The position numbers and the translations under genes are program-made. The notes below the pieces were generated by a model. The model was not told the origin of the DNA, did no database searches, and saw nothing but the letters and a program-made list of their open reading frames with translations. Below, one piece after another: positions 16,999-25,952 of a DNA stretch of 47,474 nucleotides. The stretch is from positions 1-47,474 of the forward strand of contig SCOE01000041.1 in the NCBI GenBank assembly GCA_005503065.1. The letters run 5' to 3'. Positions within the stretch are counted from its first letter, which is position 1. Every line of letters starts with the position of its first letter. The DNA comes from Comamonadaceae bacterium ALPHA2B (GTDB taxonomy: Bacteria > Pseudomonadota > Gammaproteobacteria > Burkholderiales > Burkholderiaceae_C).

Positions 16999-18636
16999 AT
17001 GGAAAGCTTCCGATTCGCCGAGCCCTACGCCCTGCCCTGCTGGCCCTTCGTGCCGCCGCCCGAACTGAGCGGCGAGGCCACGCACCATCCCATCGTCATC
17101 GTGGGCGGCGGCCTGTCGGGCCTCACCCTGGCCTGCGACCTGGCCGTGCGCGGCATCCGCTCGGTGCTGCTGGACGAGGACGACACCGTCGGCGTGCGCG
17201 GTGCCTCCTCGCGCGGCATTTGCTACGCGCAGAAGAGCCTGGAGATCTTCGAGCGCCTGGGCATCTACGAGCGCATCGCGGCCAAGGGCATCACCTGGTC
17301 CTTCGGCAAGACCTTCTCCGGCGAGGAGGAGGTCTACAGCTTCAACCTGAAGACCGAGAGCTGCTCGGTGCAGCCGCCCTTCATCAACCTGCAGCAGTTC
17401 TATATCGAGTGGTTCCTGGTCGAGCGCATCCTCGAGCTGGGCCTGACGGACCTGCGCTGGAAGAGCCGCCTCACGCACATCGCGCCGCGCGAGGACGGCG
17501 CGACGCTGCAGGTGGAGACGCCTGCCGGCGCCTACGCGCTGGAGGCCGGCTACGTGGTCGACGCCACCGGCGCCAACAGCCCCATCCGCACGCAGCTCGC
17601 GCTGCCCGCGCACGCCTCGCGCAGCACCGACCGCTGGTGCATCAGCGACGTGCGCTTCAAGAAGCCGCTGCCCATCGAGCGCTGGACCTGGGTGGATGCG
17701 CCCTTCAACGAAGGCCGCGCCGTGTGGCAGCACCTGATGGGCGACGGCGTCTGGCGCATGGACTACCAGATGCCCGAGGACTGCGACGTGGCCGAGATCA
17801 GCAAGCCCGAAGTGGCCGGCGCGCGGCTGCGCGAGCAGCTCGGGCCCGAGGTGGAATTCGAATTCGTCTGGATCGGCCCCTACGGCTACCGCGACCACCT
17901 GCTGGAGCGCTTCCGCCATGGCCGCATCTTCTTCGTCGGCGACGCCGCCCACGTGGTGAGCCCCTTCGGCGCGCGCGGCGGCAACACGGGCATCCAGGAC
18001 GCGGCCAACCTGGCGTGGAAGTTCGCGCTGGTGCTGCAGGGCCGGGCCGACGCATCGCTGCTGGACAGCTACGACGCCGAGCGCCGCCCTGCGGCCGAGA
18101 AGAACCTCGAAGTGACCAGCCGCTCGGCCCGCTTCCTCGCGCCGCGCTCCAATGCCGAGCACGTCATGCGCAACGCCGTGGTCGCACTGGCCAAGCGGCA
18201 CGCCTTCGCGCGCGGGCTGGTCAACACCGGCCGCATGTCGGTGGCCAACGACTACCCGAGCGCGCCGCACCTGCCCGAAGGCAGCCGCACGGTGCAGAAC
18301 GTGGCGCTGCGCGCACCGGGCGGCGCGACCACGACGCTGGCGCAGCTTCTGAACGAAGGCACGCACGGCCTGGTGCTGTGGCGCGCACCCTCCGCGGCCG
18401 AGGCCGAGGCGATGTCCACGGCCCTGGCAGGCTTGCCCGTGCGGGTCGTCGCGCTGGGCGGCAACAGCGGCCTGCCGGCCTTCGAGGTCGGCGAGGCCGA
18501 ACTGGTCCACCTGGACCTCGCGGCGCCCGGCAGCCTGCTGCTGGTGCGGCCCGACGGCTATCGCGCGGCGCGCCTGGCCGCACCGACGCCCGCCGCCGCA
18601 GCCGCCGCCGTCCGCACCGCCTTCGCATTGAACTGA
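16999..18636 (+). CDS. FAD-dependent aromatic monooxygenase (UbiH/MhpA-like)
   Basis: A 545-residue flavoprotein. The FAD-binding Rossmann motif VIVGGGLSGLTLACDLA is near residue 35; the second FAD motif GRIFFVGDAAHVVSPFGARGGNTGIQDAANLAWKFALVLQG lies near residues 310-350. Proteins of this class hydroxylate phenolic or other aromatic rings with NAD(P)H and oxygen; the C-terminal thioredoxin-like extension (GLVLWRAPS...) is usual in the phenol hydroxylase/MhpA branch. The start at 16999 (MESFRFAEPY) fits the family, but an ATG at 16948 overlapping the previous stop (TGATG) would add 17 residues and cannot be excluded. It is followed within 8 bases by a DUF2783 gene, a common partner of this monooxygenase group. 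Confidence 0.9.
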   Translation: MESFRFAEPYALPCWPFVPPPELSGEATHHPIVIVGGGLSGLTLACDLAVRGIRSVLLDEDDTVGVRGASSRGICYAQKSLEIFERLGIYERIAAKGITWSFGKTFSGEEEVYSFNLKTESCSVQPPFINLQQFYIEWFLVERILELGLTDLRWKSRLTHIAPREDGATLQVETPAGAYALEAGYVVDATGANSPIRTQLALPAHASRSTDRWCISDVRFKKPLPIERWTWVDAPFNEGRAVWQHLMGDGVWRMDYQMPEDCDVAEISKPEVAGARLREQLGPEVEFEFVWIGPYGYRDHLLERFRHGRIFFVGDAAHVVSPFGARGGNTGIQDAANLAWKFALVLQGRADASLLDSYDAERRPAAEKNLEVTSRSARFLAPRSNAEHVMRNAVVALAKRHAFARGLVNTGRMSVANDYPSAPHLPEGSRTVQNVALRAPGGATTTLAQLLNEGTHGLVLWRAPSAAEAEAMSTALAGLPVRVVALGGNSGLPAFEVGEAELVHLDLAAPGSLLLVRPDGYRAARLAAPTPAAAAAAVRTAFALN

Positions 18637-18643
18637 CTGCGCC

Positions 18644-18835
18644 ATGCCCCTGATCACCGAACCCCACATCCCCGACCCCGATGGCTTCTACGCCGCATGG
18701 CTGCAGGCGCACGAGGGCCTGAGCGACGGCGCGAGCGCCGACCTCAATGTGCGCCTGGTGCTGCTGCTGGCCAACCAGTGCGGCGACCAGGCCACGCTGC
18801 TGGCCTGCATCGCGGCGGCGCGCGAAGCCGCCTGA
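18644..18835 (+). CDS. DUF2783 domain small protein
   Basis: A 63-residue protein (MPLITEPHIPDPDGFYAAWLQ...) matching the small DUF2783 family, which I know as a frequent neighbour of FAD-dependent aromatic monooxygenases. The body is helical, with SADLNVRLVLLLANQCGD in the middle. It has no signal peptide, membrane segment or metal motif. It lies 7 bases after the monooxygenase stop codon and 20 bases before the MBL-fold gene, so it is surely co-transcribed. A role as an accessory subunit of the monooxygenase is a guess. Confidence 0.85.
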   Translation: MPLITEPHIPDPDGFYAAWLQAHEGLSDGASADLNVRLVLLLANQCGDQATLLACIAAAREAA

Positions 18836-18855
18836 ACCCGACTCCACTCACCACG

Positions 18856-19818
18856 ATGAACACCCCCGTCTCCTTCGCCTCCGCCTCCGACACGCGCGAG
18901 CAGAAGCCCCAGGTGCGCGAACTCGCGCCCGGCGTCTACGGCTACATCAGCGACTTCGACCCCAACTGCGGCTTCGTGGTCGGCGACGAGCACGTGGTGC
19001 TGATCGACACCCGCCCCACGCCGCGCATGGCGCGCGACTTCCTCGCCGCCATCCGCACGGTGACCGACAAGCCGATCAAGTTCATCGTGCTCACGCACTA
19101 CCACGCGGTGCGCGTGATGGGCGCGAGCGCCTTCCCCGAGGTCGCTGCCATCGTGGCGAGCCAGGGCACGCTCGACTGGATCCGCACCCGCGGCCAGGCG
19201 GATTTCGACTCCGAGGTCGGCCGCTTCCCGCGGCTCTTCCAGGGCGTGGAGGAAATCCCCGGCCTGACGATGCCGACGATGAGCTTCGAGCGCGGGATGA
19301 GCCTGTGGCTGGGCGCGGACCGCGAGCTGCGCCTGCTGGCACTCGGGCGCGGCCATTCGAGCGGCGACACCGTCGCCTGGCTGCCCGACTGCGGCGTGTG
19401 CTTCTCGGGCGACGTGGTGGAGAACCACTGCGGCGTGTACGCCGGCGATGCCTACATCCAGGATTGGGCCGGCACGCTCGATGCCGTGAAGGCGCTGCGC
19501 TCGCGCGTGCTGGTGCCGGGCCGCGGCGCGGTGCTCCAGGATGAAGCCGCCTGCGCCGAGGCCATCGACCTCACGAAGGACTTCCTGTCCACGCTGCTGG
19601 GCGCCGTGCGTGCCGGCATCGACGCCGGCGACACGCTCAAGGGCTGCTTCGCGCGCGCCGAGGCCGCCATGACGCCGCGCTTCGGCCAGTGGCCGGTGTT
19701 CCAGCACGTGCTGCCCTTCGACGTCTCGCGTGCGTATGACGAACTCACCGGCACCGAGCACCCCGTCGTGTGGACCGCCGAGCGCGACCGCGAGCTCTGG
19801 CAGGTGCTGCGCGGCTGA
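18856..19818 (+). CDS. MBL-fold hydrolase-like protein with altered metal site
   Basis: The protein has 320 residues and a recognisable metallo-beta-lactamase fold: VVLIDTRPT, FIVLTHYHAV, LALGRGHSSGDTVAWLP and VCFSGDVVE. The hallmark HxHxDH motif reads H81-Y-H83-A-V85-R86, so the Asp and third His of metal site 2 are Val and Arg. His167 and Asp186 are kept, but the later PGHG His is Arg223 (PGRG). At most one metal site seems possible. Members act on esters, lactones, thioesters or sulfur compounds. The gene follows DUF2783 and precedes the Bug receptor, so it probably belongs to the same operon. There is no obvious Shine-Dalgarno sequence before the chosen ATG. Confidence 0.85.
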   Translation: MNTPVSFASASDTREQKPQVRELAPGVYGYISDFDPNCGFVVGDEHVVLIDTRPTPRMARDFLAAIRTVTDKPIKFIVLTHYHAVRVMGASAFPEVAAIVASQGTLDWIRTRGQADFDSEVGRFPRLFQGVEEIPGLTMPTMSFERGMSLWLGADRELRLLALGRGHSSGDTVAWLPDCGVCFSGDVVENHCGVYAGDAYIQDWAGTLDAVKALRSRVLVPGRGAVLQDEAACAEAIDLTKDFLSTLLGAVRAGIDAGDTLKGCFARAEAAMTPRFGQWPVFQHVLPFDVSRAYDELTGTEHPVVWTAERDRELWQVLRG

Positions 19819-19863
19819 CCGATTCCTTCAAGCGCAACGACAACGACCCCAGGAGACGAACCC

Positions 19864-20847
19864 ATGATCCGACACCTCGCCCGCGCCTTCGGCGCCGCCA
19901 TCGCCTGCGCCCTGGCCTTCGGCGGCCCCGCCGCCTCGGCCCAGGGCAGCTACCCCAACCAGCCCATCAAGTGGCTGGTGCCCTACGCGGCGGGCGGCGG
20001 CACCGACAACATCGCGCGCCAGCTCGCCGACGCGATGCAGCCCTCGCTCGGCCAGCCGCTGGTGATCGACAACCGCCCGGGCGCCTCGACCAACATCGCC
20101 GTCGGCGCGCTGATGCAGGCCAAGCCCGACGGCTACACCATCATGCAGGCGGAGAACGCAGCGCTGCTCTTCAACGAGCACATGTTCGCCAAGCTGCCCT
20201 ACAAGCCCGCCACCGACTTCACCTACATCGGCGCCATCGGCCGGATTCCGCTGGCGCTGGTCGTGCGGCCCGACTTCCAGGCACAGAACCTGGCGCAGTT
20301 CGTCGCCTTCGTGAAGGCCAGCGGCGACAAGGCCAGCTATGCGTCGCCGGGCATCGGCACGCCGCACCACATGGCGATGGAGCTGTTCAAGCAGAAGGCG
20401 GGGCTGACGATCACGCACGTGGCCTACAAGGGCGGCGCGCCGGCCCTGCAGGACATCATGGGCGGCCAGGTGCCGATGATGATGCTCGACCTCACCGCCG
20501 CGCTGCCCTACATCAAGACCGGCAAACTGCGCGCGCTGGCGGTGGCGCTGCCGCAGCGCGCCAAGGCGCTGCCCGACGTGCCGACCTTCGCCGAGTTGGG
20601 CTATGCCGAAGTCAATGCCTTCGCCTTCCACGGCCTGATCGGCCCGGCGGGCATGAACCCCGAAGTCGTCAACCGCCTGAACGCCGAACTGCGCAAGGCG
20701 CTGCAGACGCCGCGCATCCAGCAGGTGTTCAGCGAGTTCGGCTTCGAGGCGCTGCCGGGATCGCCGAAGGACTTCCACGACCTGGCCCGCGCCGAGAGCG
20801 CCCACTGGGGCCAGGTCATCAAGACCTCGGGCGTGAGGCTGGACTGA
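19864..20847 (+). CDS. Bug/TctC-family periplasmic solute-binding protein
   Basis: A 327-residue protein with a Sec signal peptide (MIRHLARAF, hydrophobic core, ASA cleavage near residue 25). The mature start YPNQPIKWLVPYAAGGGTDNIAR and the block PLVIDNRPGASTNIA are hallmarks of the Bug family, which binds carboxylates, aromatic acids or amides in the periplasm for tripartite tricarboxylate transporters. No TctA/TctB membrane genes are nearby, so it is an orphan receptor, a common situation in this family. A good AGGAG lies just before the ATG. It ends the first catabolic run. Confidence 0.93.
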   Translation: MIRHLARAFGAAIACALAFGGPAASAQGSYPNQPIKWLVPYAAGGGTDNIARQLADAMQPSLGQPLVIDNRPGASTNIAVGALMQAKPDGYTIMQAENAALLFNEHMFAKLPYKPATDFTYIGAIGRIPLALVVRPDFQAQNLAQFVAFVKASGDKASYASPGIGTPHHMAMELFKQKAGLTITHVAYKGGAPALQDIMGGQVPMMMLDLTAALPYIKTGKLRALAVALPQRAKALPDVPTFAELGYAEVNAFAFHGLIGPAGMNPEVVNRLNAELRKALQTPRIQQVFSEFGFEALPGSPKDFHDLARAESAHWGQVIKTSGVRLD

Positions 20848-20861
20848 TCGACACCGCCGTT

Positions 20862-20918
20862 GCTATCGAATCGATAGCTGTTCGCGAAAGCGGGACGCGC
20901 ATGACAGCCATTTTTTCC
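20862..20918 (+). repeat. Dispersed palindrome-headed intergenic repeat, copy A
   Basis: The head GCTATCGAATCGATAGC (8-1-8 perfect palindrome, 20862-20878) is followed by TGTTCGCGAAAGCGGGACGC, then GCATGACAGCC and a T-run. It lies between the Bug receptor and the AraC regulator. The core GATAGCTG-(G/T)T(C/G)GCG-(C)A(A/G)GCGGGACG is shared with copies B and C. Confidence 0.7.
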
Positions 20919-20947
20919 TTGAGAAATCAGGGGACGAGGAGCGCGCG

Positions 20948-21916
20948 GTGAACGCATCCGGATTGCAGGCGGCCGCCGGCGCGCCCACCGAACTGCAGCT
21001 GGGCAGCGTGGCGGCCTGGCAGGAGAACACCAACAGCCACTTCCTGCAGCTCGACTGCCGCGCCGACGATCCCGCGCACTTCCGCGCGACGGCGCTGGTG
21101 GCCCGCTTCGGCGACAGCCTGGCCGCCGAGCTCTCGGTGCCGGCCACGCGGGTCATCCGGCGGCGCGTGGCGGCCGAGCATTGCGACGCGCGCTACTTCA
21201 AGCTGTTCTGGCAATTGCAGGGCCACAGCCGCGTGGCGCAGGCCGGGCGCACGGGGCACCTGCAGCCGGGCCAATGGTCGGTGTACGACACGACGCGCGA
21301 GTACCAGATCGAGTCGAGCGAGCGCGCACGCTTCATGGTCCTGCTGCTGCCGCAGACCGCCTGCCCGGGCTGGGCGCCGGCGGTGCACGCGCTGGCCGGG
21401 CGCGCGCTGGACGGGCGCGGCGCGCCACGGATCGTGATGTCGGCGCTCGCGGGCATGCTGCGCGACGACGCTCGCCTGCCCGAGGACGAGCAGCGCACGC
21501 TGCAGGCCTCGGTCACGGCGCTGGCGGAGTGCGCGATCGACACCCACGCACGCGCGCACACGGTGCCGGCCGAAGCGGAAGGCGGCGCGCGGCTTCAGCG
21601 CATCGAGCGCTGGATCCTGGAGCATCTCGCCGAGCCGGGGCTCACGCCCGAGCGCGTGGCCGACGCCTTCGGCATGTCGCGCCGCAGCCTCTACAACCTC
21701 TTCCTGGGCAGCCAGCGCACGCCGCGCGCCTTCATCCAGGATGCGCGCCTGGCCCGCGCGCAGCAACTGATGGCGCAGGACGCCGGTCGCGAACTGGCGC
21801 TCGGCGTCATCGCGCAGCGCAGCGGCTTCGCCGATCCGGCGCACTTCAGCCGCGCCTTCCATGCGCGCTTCGGCATGGCGCCGTCGGCCTGGCGCGAGCG
21901 CGGCGCGCGCGGCTGA
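20948..21916 (+). CDS. AraC family transcriptional regulator (FeaR-like)
   Basis: A protein of 322 residues starting at GTG 20948 with GAGGAG 6 bases upstream. Residues about 45-190 form a cupin-like AraC-binding domain (RYFKLFWQLQGHSRVAQAGRTGHLQPGQWSVYDTTREYQIES), as in regulators of aromatic or amine breakdown such as FeaR. The C-terminal 100 residues are the double helix-turn-helix (LTPERVADAFGMSRRSLYNLF and LALGVIAQRSGFADPAHFSRAFHARFGMAPSAWR). It is directly upstream of a phenylacetaldehyde-dehydrogenase-like gene on the same strand, so it most likely activates that operon, as FeaR does for feaB. Copy A of the dispersed repeat lies in its leader. Confidence 0.92.
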   Translation: MNASGLQAAAGAPTELQLGSVAAWQENTNSHFLQLDCRADDPAHFRATALVARFGDSLAAELSVPATRVIRRRVAAEHCDARYFKLFWQLQGHSRVAQAGRTGHLQPGQWSVYDTTREYQIESSERARFMVLLLPQTACPGWAPAVHALAGRALDGRGAPRIVMSALAGMLRDDARLPEDEQRTLQASVTALAECAIDTHARAHTVPAEAEGGARLQRIERWILEHLAEPGLTPERVADAFGMSRRSLYNLFLGSQRTPRAFIQDARLARAQQLMAQDAGRELALGVIAQRSGFADPAHFSRAFHARFGMAPSAWRERGARG

Positions 21917-22057
21917 TGCTGGCACACCCTCGGTACTTTCCCGAGGCCTGCGCAACCAGACAAGCACGCTGCACGAATCGCCAAGCCGCACCATGCGGCC
22001 GGCTTTGAAGATCGCGTCTCCGGCGACAACCCGTCGCCCCCGAAGGAGACACCACCC

Positions 22058-23539
22058 ATGCCGATCCCCGCCCCCGCCGCCGCGGCGCTGCGCAGCCGCA
22101 TGTTCATCGGCGGCGATTGGCGCGATGCCGCCGATGGCCGCAAGTTCGCCGTCTACAACCCCGCGACCGGCGAAGAGATCGCCCAGGTGCCGCAGGCCAC
22201 GGCCGAGGACGTGGACGCGGCCGTGGCCGCCGCACGCGCCGCGCTCGTCGCGCCCGCCTGGGCAGGCCTGACGCCCTACGCACGCGAGCGCATCATGAGC
22301 CGTCTCGCGGACCTGATCGAGGCCCACGCCGACGAGCTGGCGCACCTGGAAACCCTCAACCAGGGCAAGCTGCTGCCCTGGTCGCATGCCATCGAGGTGG
22401 GCGGCAGCGCGCAGTGGCTGCGCTACATGGCCGGCTGGGCCACCAAGGTCGAGGGCAGCAGCTTCGAGGTGTCGATTCCCTTCCCGCCCGGCACGAAGTA
22501 CCGCACCAGTACCCAGCGCGTGCCGGTGGGCGTGGTGGGCGCCATCGTGCCGTGGAACTTCCCGCTCGCCATGGCGATGTGGAAGATCGCGCCCGCGCTG
22601 GCCACGGGCTGCACCGTGGTGCTCAAGCCGGCCGAGGAGACGCCGCTCACCGCCCTGCGCCTGGCCGAGCTGGCGCTGGAGGCGGGCCTGCCGCCGGGTG
22701 TGCTCAACGTGGTGACCGGCGACGGCGAGACCGCGGGCGCCGCGCTGGTGCGTCATCCCGGTGTCGACAAGGTCTCCTTCACCGGATCGACCGAGGTCGG
22801 CCGCCTCATCGGTGCGCAGTGCGGCCGCGACATCCGGCGCGTGGCGCTGGAGCTCGGCGGCAAGAGCCCCGTGATCGTGCTGGACGACGTGGACGTGGAA
22901 GCCGCCGTCGCCGGCGCGGCCGGCGCCATCTTCTTCAACCACGGGCAGGTGTGCACCGCCGGTTCGCGCCTGTATGTGGCCAAGAAGCTCTACGACAAGG
23001 TGGTGGACGGCCTCGCGCAGGTGGCCGACGGCACCGTGCTGGGCTCGGGCTTCGACGCGCAGGCGCAGATGGGCCCGATGGTGTCGGCCCGGCACCGCGA
23101 CCGCGTGATGACGCTGATGGCCACCGGCGCGGCCGAGGGCGGCGAAGTGGTCGCCGGCGGGCGGGCCGGCGACGGGCCGGGCTACTTCGTGCGCCCGACC
23201 GTCGTCGCCAACACGGCAAACAAGCCGCTCACGCTGGTGCGCGAAGAGGTCTTCGGCCCGGTGCTGGTGGCGATGCCCTACGACGACATGGACAGCGTGC
23301 TGCAGCAGGCCAACGACTCGGCATACGGCCTCGGGGCCAGCGTCTGGACCAACGACCTGCGGCGCGCGCAGCGCGCCATCGACGCGCTGCAGGCCGGCAC
23401 CGTGTGGGTCAACACGCACAACATGGTCGACCCGGCCATGCCCTTCGGCGGCTTCAAGTCCTCGGGCGTGGGCCGCGAGCACGGCCGCAGCGCCATCGAG
23501 GCCTACACCGAACTCAAGTCGGTGTGCATCGCCTACTGA
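22058..23539 (+). CDS. Aldehyde dehydrogenase (phenylacetaldehyde dehydrogenase-like)
   Basis: The 493-residue NAD(P)-dependent enzyme oxidises an aldehyde to the acid in the cytoplasm. Seen are VVGAIVPWNFPLAMAMWK (cofactor entry), FTGSTEVG, catalytic Glu265 in LELGGKSP, nucleophile Cys299 in FFNHGQVCTAGSRLYV, EEVFGPVL and the C-terminal PFGGFKSSGVGREHG with AYTELKSVCIAY. The C-terminal end and Cys block resemble FeaB/StyD phenylacetaldehyde dehydrogenases. AAGGAG precedes the ATG. It heads the second catabolic run behind the AraC gene. The exact aldehyde is not provable from sequence. Confidence 0.93.
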   Translation: MPIPAPAAAALRSRMFIGGDWRDAADGRKFAVYNPATGEEIAQVPQATAEDVDAAVAAARAALVAPAWAGLTPYARERIMSRLADLIEAHADELAHLETLNQGKLLPWSHAIEVGGSAQWLRYMAGWATKVEGSSFEVSIPFPPGTKYRTSTQRVPVGVVGAIVPWNFPLAMAMWKIAPALATGCTVVLKPAEETPLTALRLAELALEAGLPPGVLNVVTGDGETAGAALVRHPGVDKVSFTGSTEVGRLIGAQCGRDIRRVALELGGKSPVIVLDDVDVEAAVAGAAGAIFFNHGQVCTAGSRLYVAKKLYDKVVDGLAQVADGTVLGSGFDAQAQMGPMVSARHRDRVMTLMATGAAEGGEVVAGGRAGDGPGYFVRPTVVANTANKPLTLVREEVFGPVLVAMPYDDMDSVLQQANDSAYGLGASVWTNDLRRAQRAIDALQAGTVWVNTHNMVDPAMPFGGFKSSGVGREHGRSAIEAYTELKSVCIAY

Positions 23540-23574
23540 TTCCAACGACACCCGACGAGACGAGGAGACATCCA

Positions 23575-23970
23575 GTGAGCGACAGCAACCCCGTGTACGA
23601 CGCCGGCCTGGCCATCCGCCACGCCATGTTCGGCGCCGAGTTCACCGACAAACAGATCGCCGATGCCAGCGACTTCGTGCGCCCGATCCAGGACGTGGTG
23701 ACGCAGCAGTGCTTCGGCGAGGTCTGGAGCCGCCCCGGCCTGGACCGCCGCCTGCGCAGCCTGCTGACCATCGCGCTGCTGATCGGCATGGGCCGCTCGC
23801 ACGAGCTGCGCTGGCACGTCAAGGGCGCGCTCGCCAACGGCGTGACGGTGGAGGAGCTGCGCGAGCTGATGCGCCATGCGGCCGTGTACTGCGGCGTGCC
23901 AGCCGCGGTCGATGCGACCTACACCACCGACGCCGCGCTGCGCGAATTCGGCGCGGAGGCACAAGCATGA
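23575..23970 (+). CDS. Carboxymuconolactone decarboxylase family protein
   Basis: The protein has 131 residues, the length of PcaC-type proteins, and starts at GTG 23575 behind GAGGAG. The helical CMD fold is recognisable: RPIQDVVTQQCFGEVWSRPGLDRRLRSLLTIALLIGMGRSHELRWHVKGALANGVTVEELRELMRHAAVYCGVPAA-type spacing. PcaC decarboxylates 4-carboxymuconolactone in the protocatechuate branch, but many homologues act on other lactones or serve as peroxidase-like proteins; the CxxC pair of AhpD-type members is absent. Its stop overlaps the start of the following dehydrogenase (ATGA). Confidence 0.88.
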   Translation: MSDSNPVYDAGLAIRHAMFGAEFTDKQIADASDFVRPIQDVVTQQCFGEVWSRPGLDRRLRSLLTIALLIGMGRSHELRWHVKGALANGVTVEELRELMRHAAVYCGVPAAVDATYTTDAALREFGAEAQA

Positions 23971-24866
23971 GCGGCGTGCGCAATGTCGCCCTCATCGGCC
24001 TGGGCAACATGGGCGAGCCCATGCTGGCCAACCTGGCGAAGGCCGACTTCCAGCTGAAGGTCTTCGACGTCGACACAGCCCGTGCGCAGCGCGTGGCACA
24101 GGCGCACGGTGCACAGGCCTGCAACGACTGGCGCACGCTGGCCGAGGGTACGCAGGTGCTCGTGACCATGCTGCCGACCGGCGCCATCGTGCGCGACGTG
24201 CTGCTGGAAGCCGACGGCGGCCTCGCAGCCGTGCTGGCGCCCGGCACCACGGTGATCGACATGAGCTCGTCCGAGCCCACCGGGTCGCGGGCGCTGGCCG
24301 AATCGCTGGCGCAGCGGGGCCTGCACTTCATCGACGCACCGGTGTCGGGCGGCGTGCCCGGCGCGGTGGCCGGCACGCTGACCATCATGGCCGGCGCCGC
24401 CAGCTCCGACGAGATCGACGCCGTCATGCCGGTCTTCGAGGCGATGGGCAAGCGCGTCTTCCGCACCGGCGGACCGGGTTCGGGCCATGCGATGAAGGCG
24501 CTGAACAACTTCGTCGCCGCGGCCGCCTACACGGCCACGGCCGAGGCGCTGCAGATCGGTGCGCGCTTCGGCCTCGACGAGGCGCTGATGGTGGACATCC
24601 TCAACGTTTCCACCGGCCGCAGCTTCAACAGCGAAGTCGTGTTCGCGCCGCACGTGGTGACGCAGCGCTTTGCCACCGGCTTCGCGCTGGGCCTGCTGGC
24701 CAAGGACGTGGGCATCGCGGCCGGGCTGGGTGAGCACCTGGGCGTGGACGCGCCGGTGAGCCGGCTGGTGCAGCAGCGCTGGCAGCAGGCACGCACCGCA
24801 CTGGGCGACGGCGTCGACCAGTCGCGTGCGCTGCTGGCCTGGCGCGCGGCGCAGCCGCAGGACTGA
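23967..24866 (+). CDS. NAD(P)-dependent oxidoreductase, 3-hydroxyisobutyrate dehydrogenase family
   Basis: A 299-residue beta-hydroxyacid dehydrogenase. The N-terminal Rossmann motif GLGNMGEPMLANL, substrate block HFIDAPVSGGVPGA and the catalytic Lys in GSGHAMKALNN are all present; the C-terminal helical domain is full length. Members oxidise 3-hydroxyisobutyrate, tartronate, sulfolactaldehyde-type or similar hydroxyacids, or reduce semialdehydes. The start overlaps the previous stop by four bases (ATGA). A second member of the same family lies beyond the TRAP genes. The substrate is not assigned. Confidence 0.92.
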   Translation: MSGVRNVALIGLGNMGEPMLANLAKADFQLKVFDVDTARAQRVAQAHGAQACNDWRTLAEGTQVLVTMLPTGAIVRDVLLEADGGLAAVLAPGTTVIDMSSSEPTGSRALAESLAQRGLHFIDAPVSGGVPGAVAGTLTIMAGAASSDEIDAVMPVFEAMGKRVFRTGGPGSGHAMKALNNFVAAAAYTATAEALQIGARFGLDEALMVDILNVSTGRSFNSEVVFAPHVVTQRFATGFALGLLAKDVGIAAGLGEHLGVDAPVSRLVQQRWQQARTALGDGVDQSRALLAWRAAQPQD

Positions 24867-24926
24867 GTCAACCGCATCAACCCCCCGGTCGAGGCGCGCG
24901 CATTTCAACAACGAAGGAGACAGGAC

Positions 24927-25952
24927 ATGAACGGGATTCGGAGTTTCACTCGCCGCACTTTCGGCCTCGCCGCCATGGCGTGGCTCGTCGCCCCCGCCGC
25001 GCAGGCACAGACCACGCTCACGGTCTCGCAGTGGCTGCCTGCCGGCCACCCGGTCCACGGCGTGATGCAGGACTGGGCGCAGAAGGTGGAGCAGGCCACC
25101 CAGGGCCGCGTCAGGTTCAAGACCCTGCCGCAGCCGGTGACAAACCCGCCGGGCCACTACAACGCCGTGCGCGACGGGCTGGCCGAGGTGGCGATGACCG
25201 TCATCGGGTACACGCCGGGCCGTTTCCCGCTGTCGGAGATCGCCGAGCTGCCGCTCATGGGCGAATCCGCCGAGGCCAACTCGGTCGCCTTCCAGCAACT
25301 GGCCGAGAAGGTGCCGCCGGTGATGGCCGAGTACAAGGACGTGAAGGTGCTGGCGCTCTTCTCGCACGGCCCGGGCACCGTGTTCAACACGAAGAAGGAC
25401 ATCCAGACGCTGGCCGACCTGCAGGGGCTGAAGTTCCGCGTCGGTGGCGGCGTGGTCAACGAGGTGGGCAAGCTGCTGGGCGCCAACACCACGCTGAAGC
25501 CCGCGACCGAGTCGTACGAGCTGCTGTCCACGGGCGTGATGGATGGCGTCTGGCTGCCGTGGGAATCGCTGGTCACCTACAAGCTCGACAAGCTGGTGCG
25601 CCATGCCACGGTGTTCCCGGGCGGCCTGTACAACTCGACCTTCATCGTGATGATGAACAAGCGCGCCTACGAGGGCCTGAACGCGGCGGACAAGGCCGAG
25701 ATCGACAAGCTCTCGGGCGTGCCCTATGCACGGGAACTCGGCCGCGCCTTCGACAAGCGCGACGCCGAAGGCAAGGCCCTGGCGCAGGCCAGCGGCATCA
25801 GGACCAGCCAAGCACCCACCGCACTGGTCCAGGAGGTCGAGAGCCGCACCGCCTCGCTGAACAAGCGCTGGGCCGACCTGGCGCGCAGCAAGGGCGTGTC
25901 CAACGCCGAGCAGATCGTGCAGGACTACCGCGCCCAGGCGCGCAAGCCGTGA
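24927..25952 (+). CDS. TRAP transporter periplasmic solute-binding protein (DctP-type)
   Basis: A 341-residue periplasmic receptor with an N-terminal signal carrying a twin Arg (TRRTFGLAAMAW), so it may use the Tat route, cleaved near AQA-QTTL. The DctP fold is visible: SQWLPAGHPVHGVMQDWAQKVEQATQGRVRF, LADLQGLKFRVGGG (substrate-contact region) and DGVWLPWESL. DctP-type proteins deliver carboxylates and other organic acids to the membrane subunits encoded next. AAGGAG precedes the ATG. Its stop overlaps the start of the small permease gene (GTGA). Confidence 0.94.
   Translation: MNGIRSFTRRTFGLAAMAWLVAPAAQAQTTLTVSQWLPAGHPVHGVMQDWAQKVEQATQGRVRFKTLPQPVTNPPGHYNAVRDGLAEVAMTVIGYTPGRFPLSEIAELPLMGESAEANSVAFQQLAEKVPPVMAEYKDVKVLALFSHGPGTVFNTKKDIQTLADLQGLKFRVGGGVVNEVGKLLGANTTLKPATESYELLSTGVMDGVWLPWESLVTYKLDKLVRHATVFPGGLYNSTFIVMMNKRAYEGLNAADKAEIDKLSGVPYARELGRAFDKRDAEGKALAQASGIRTSQAPTALVQEVESRTASLNKRWADLARSKGVSNAEQIVQDYRAQARKP

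Noticed and set aside
20927-23551. 874-residue open frame on the minus strand across the AraC and aldehyde dehydrogenase genes
   Set aside because: Both genes on the plus strand are well supported; the antisense frame has shadow composition.
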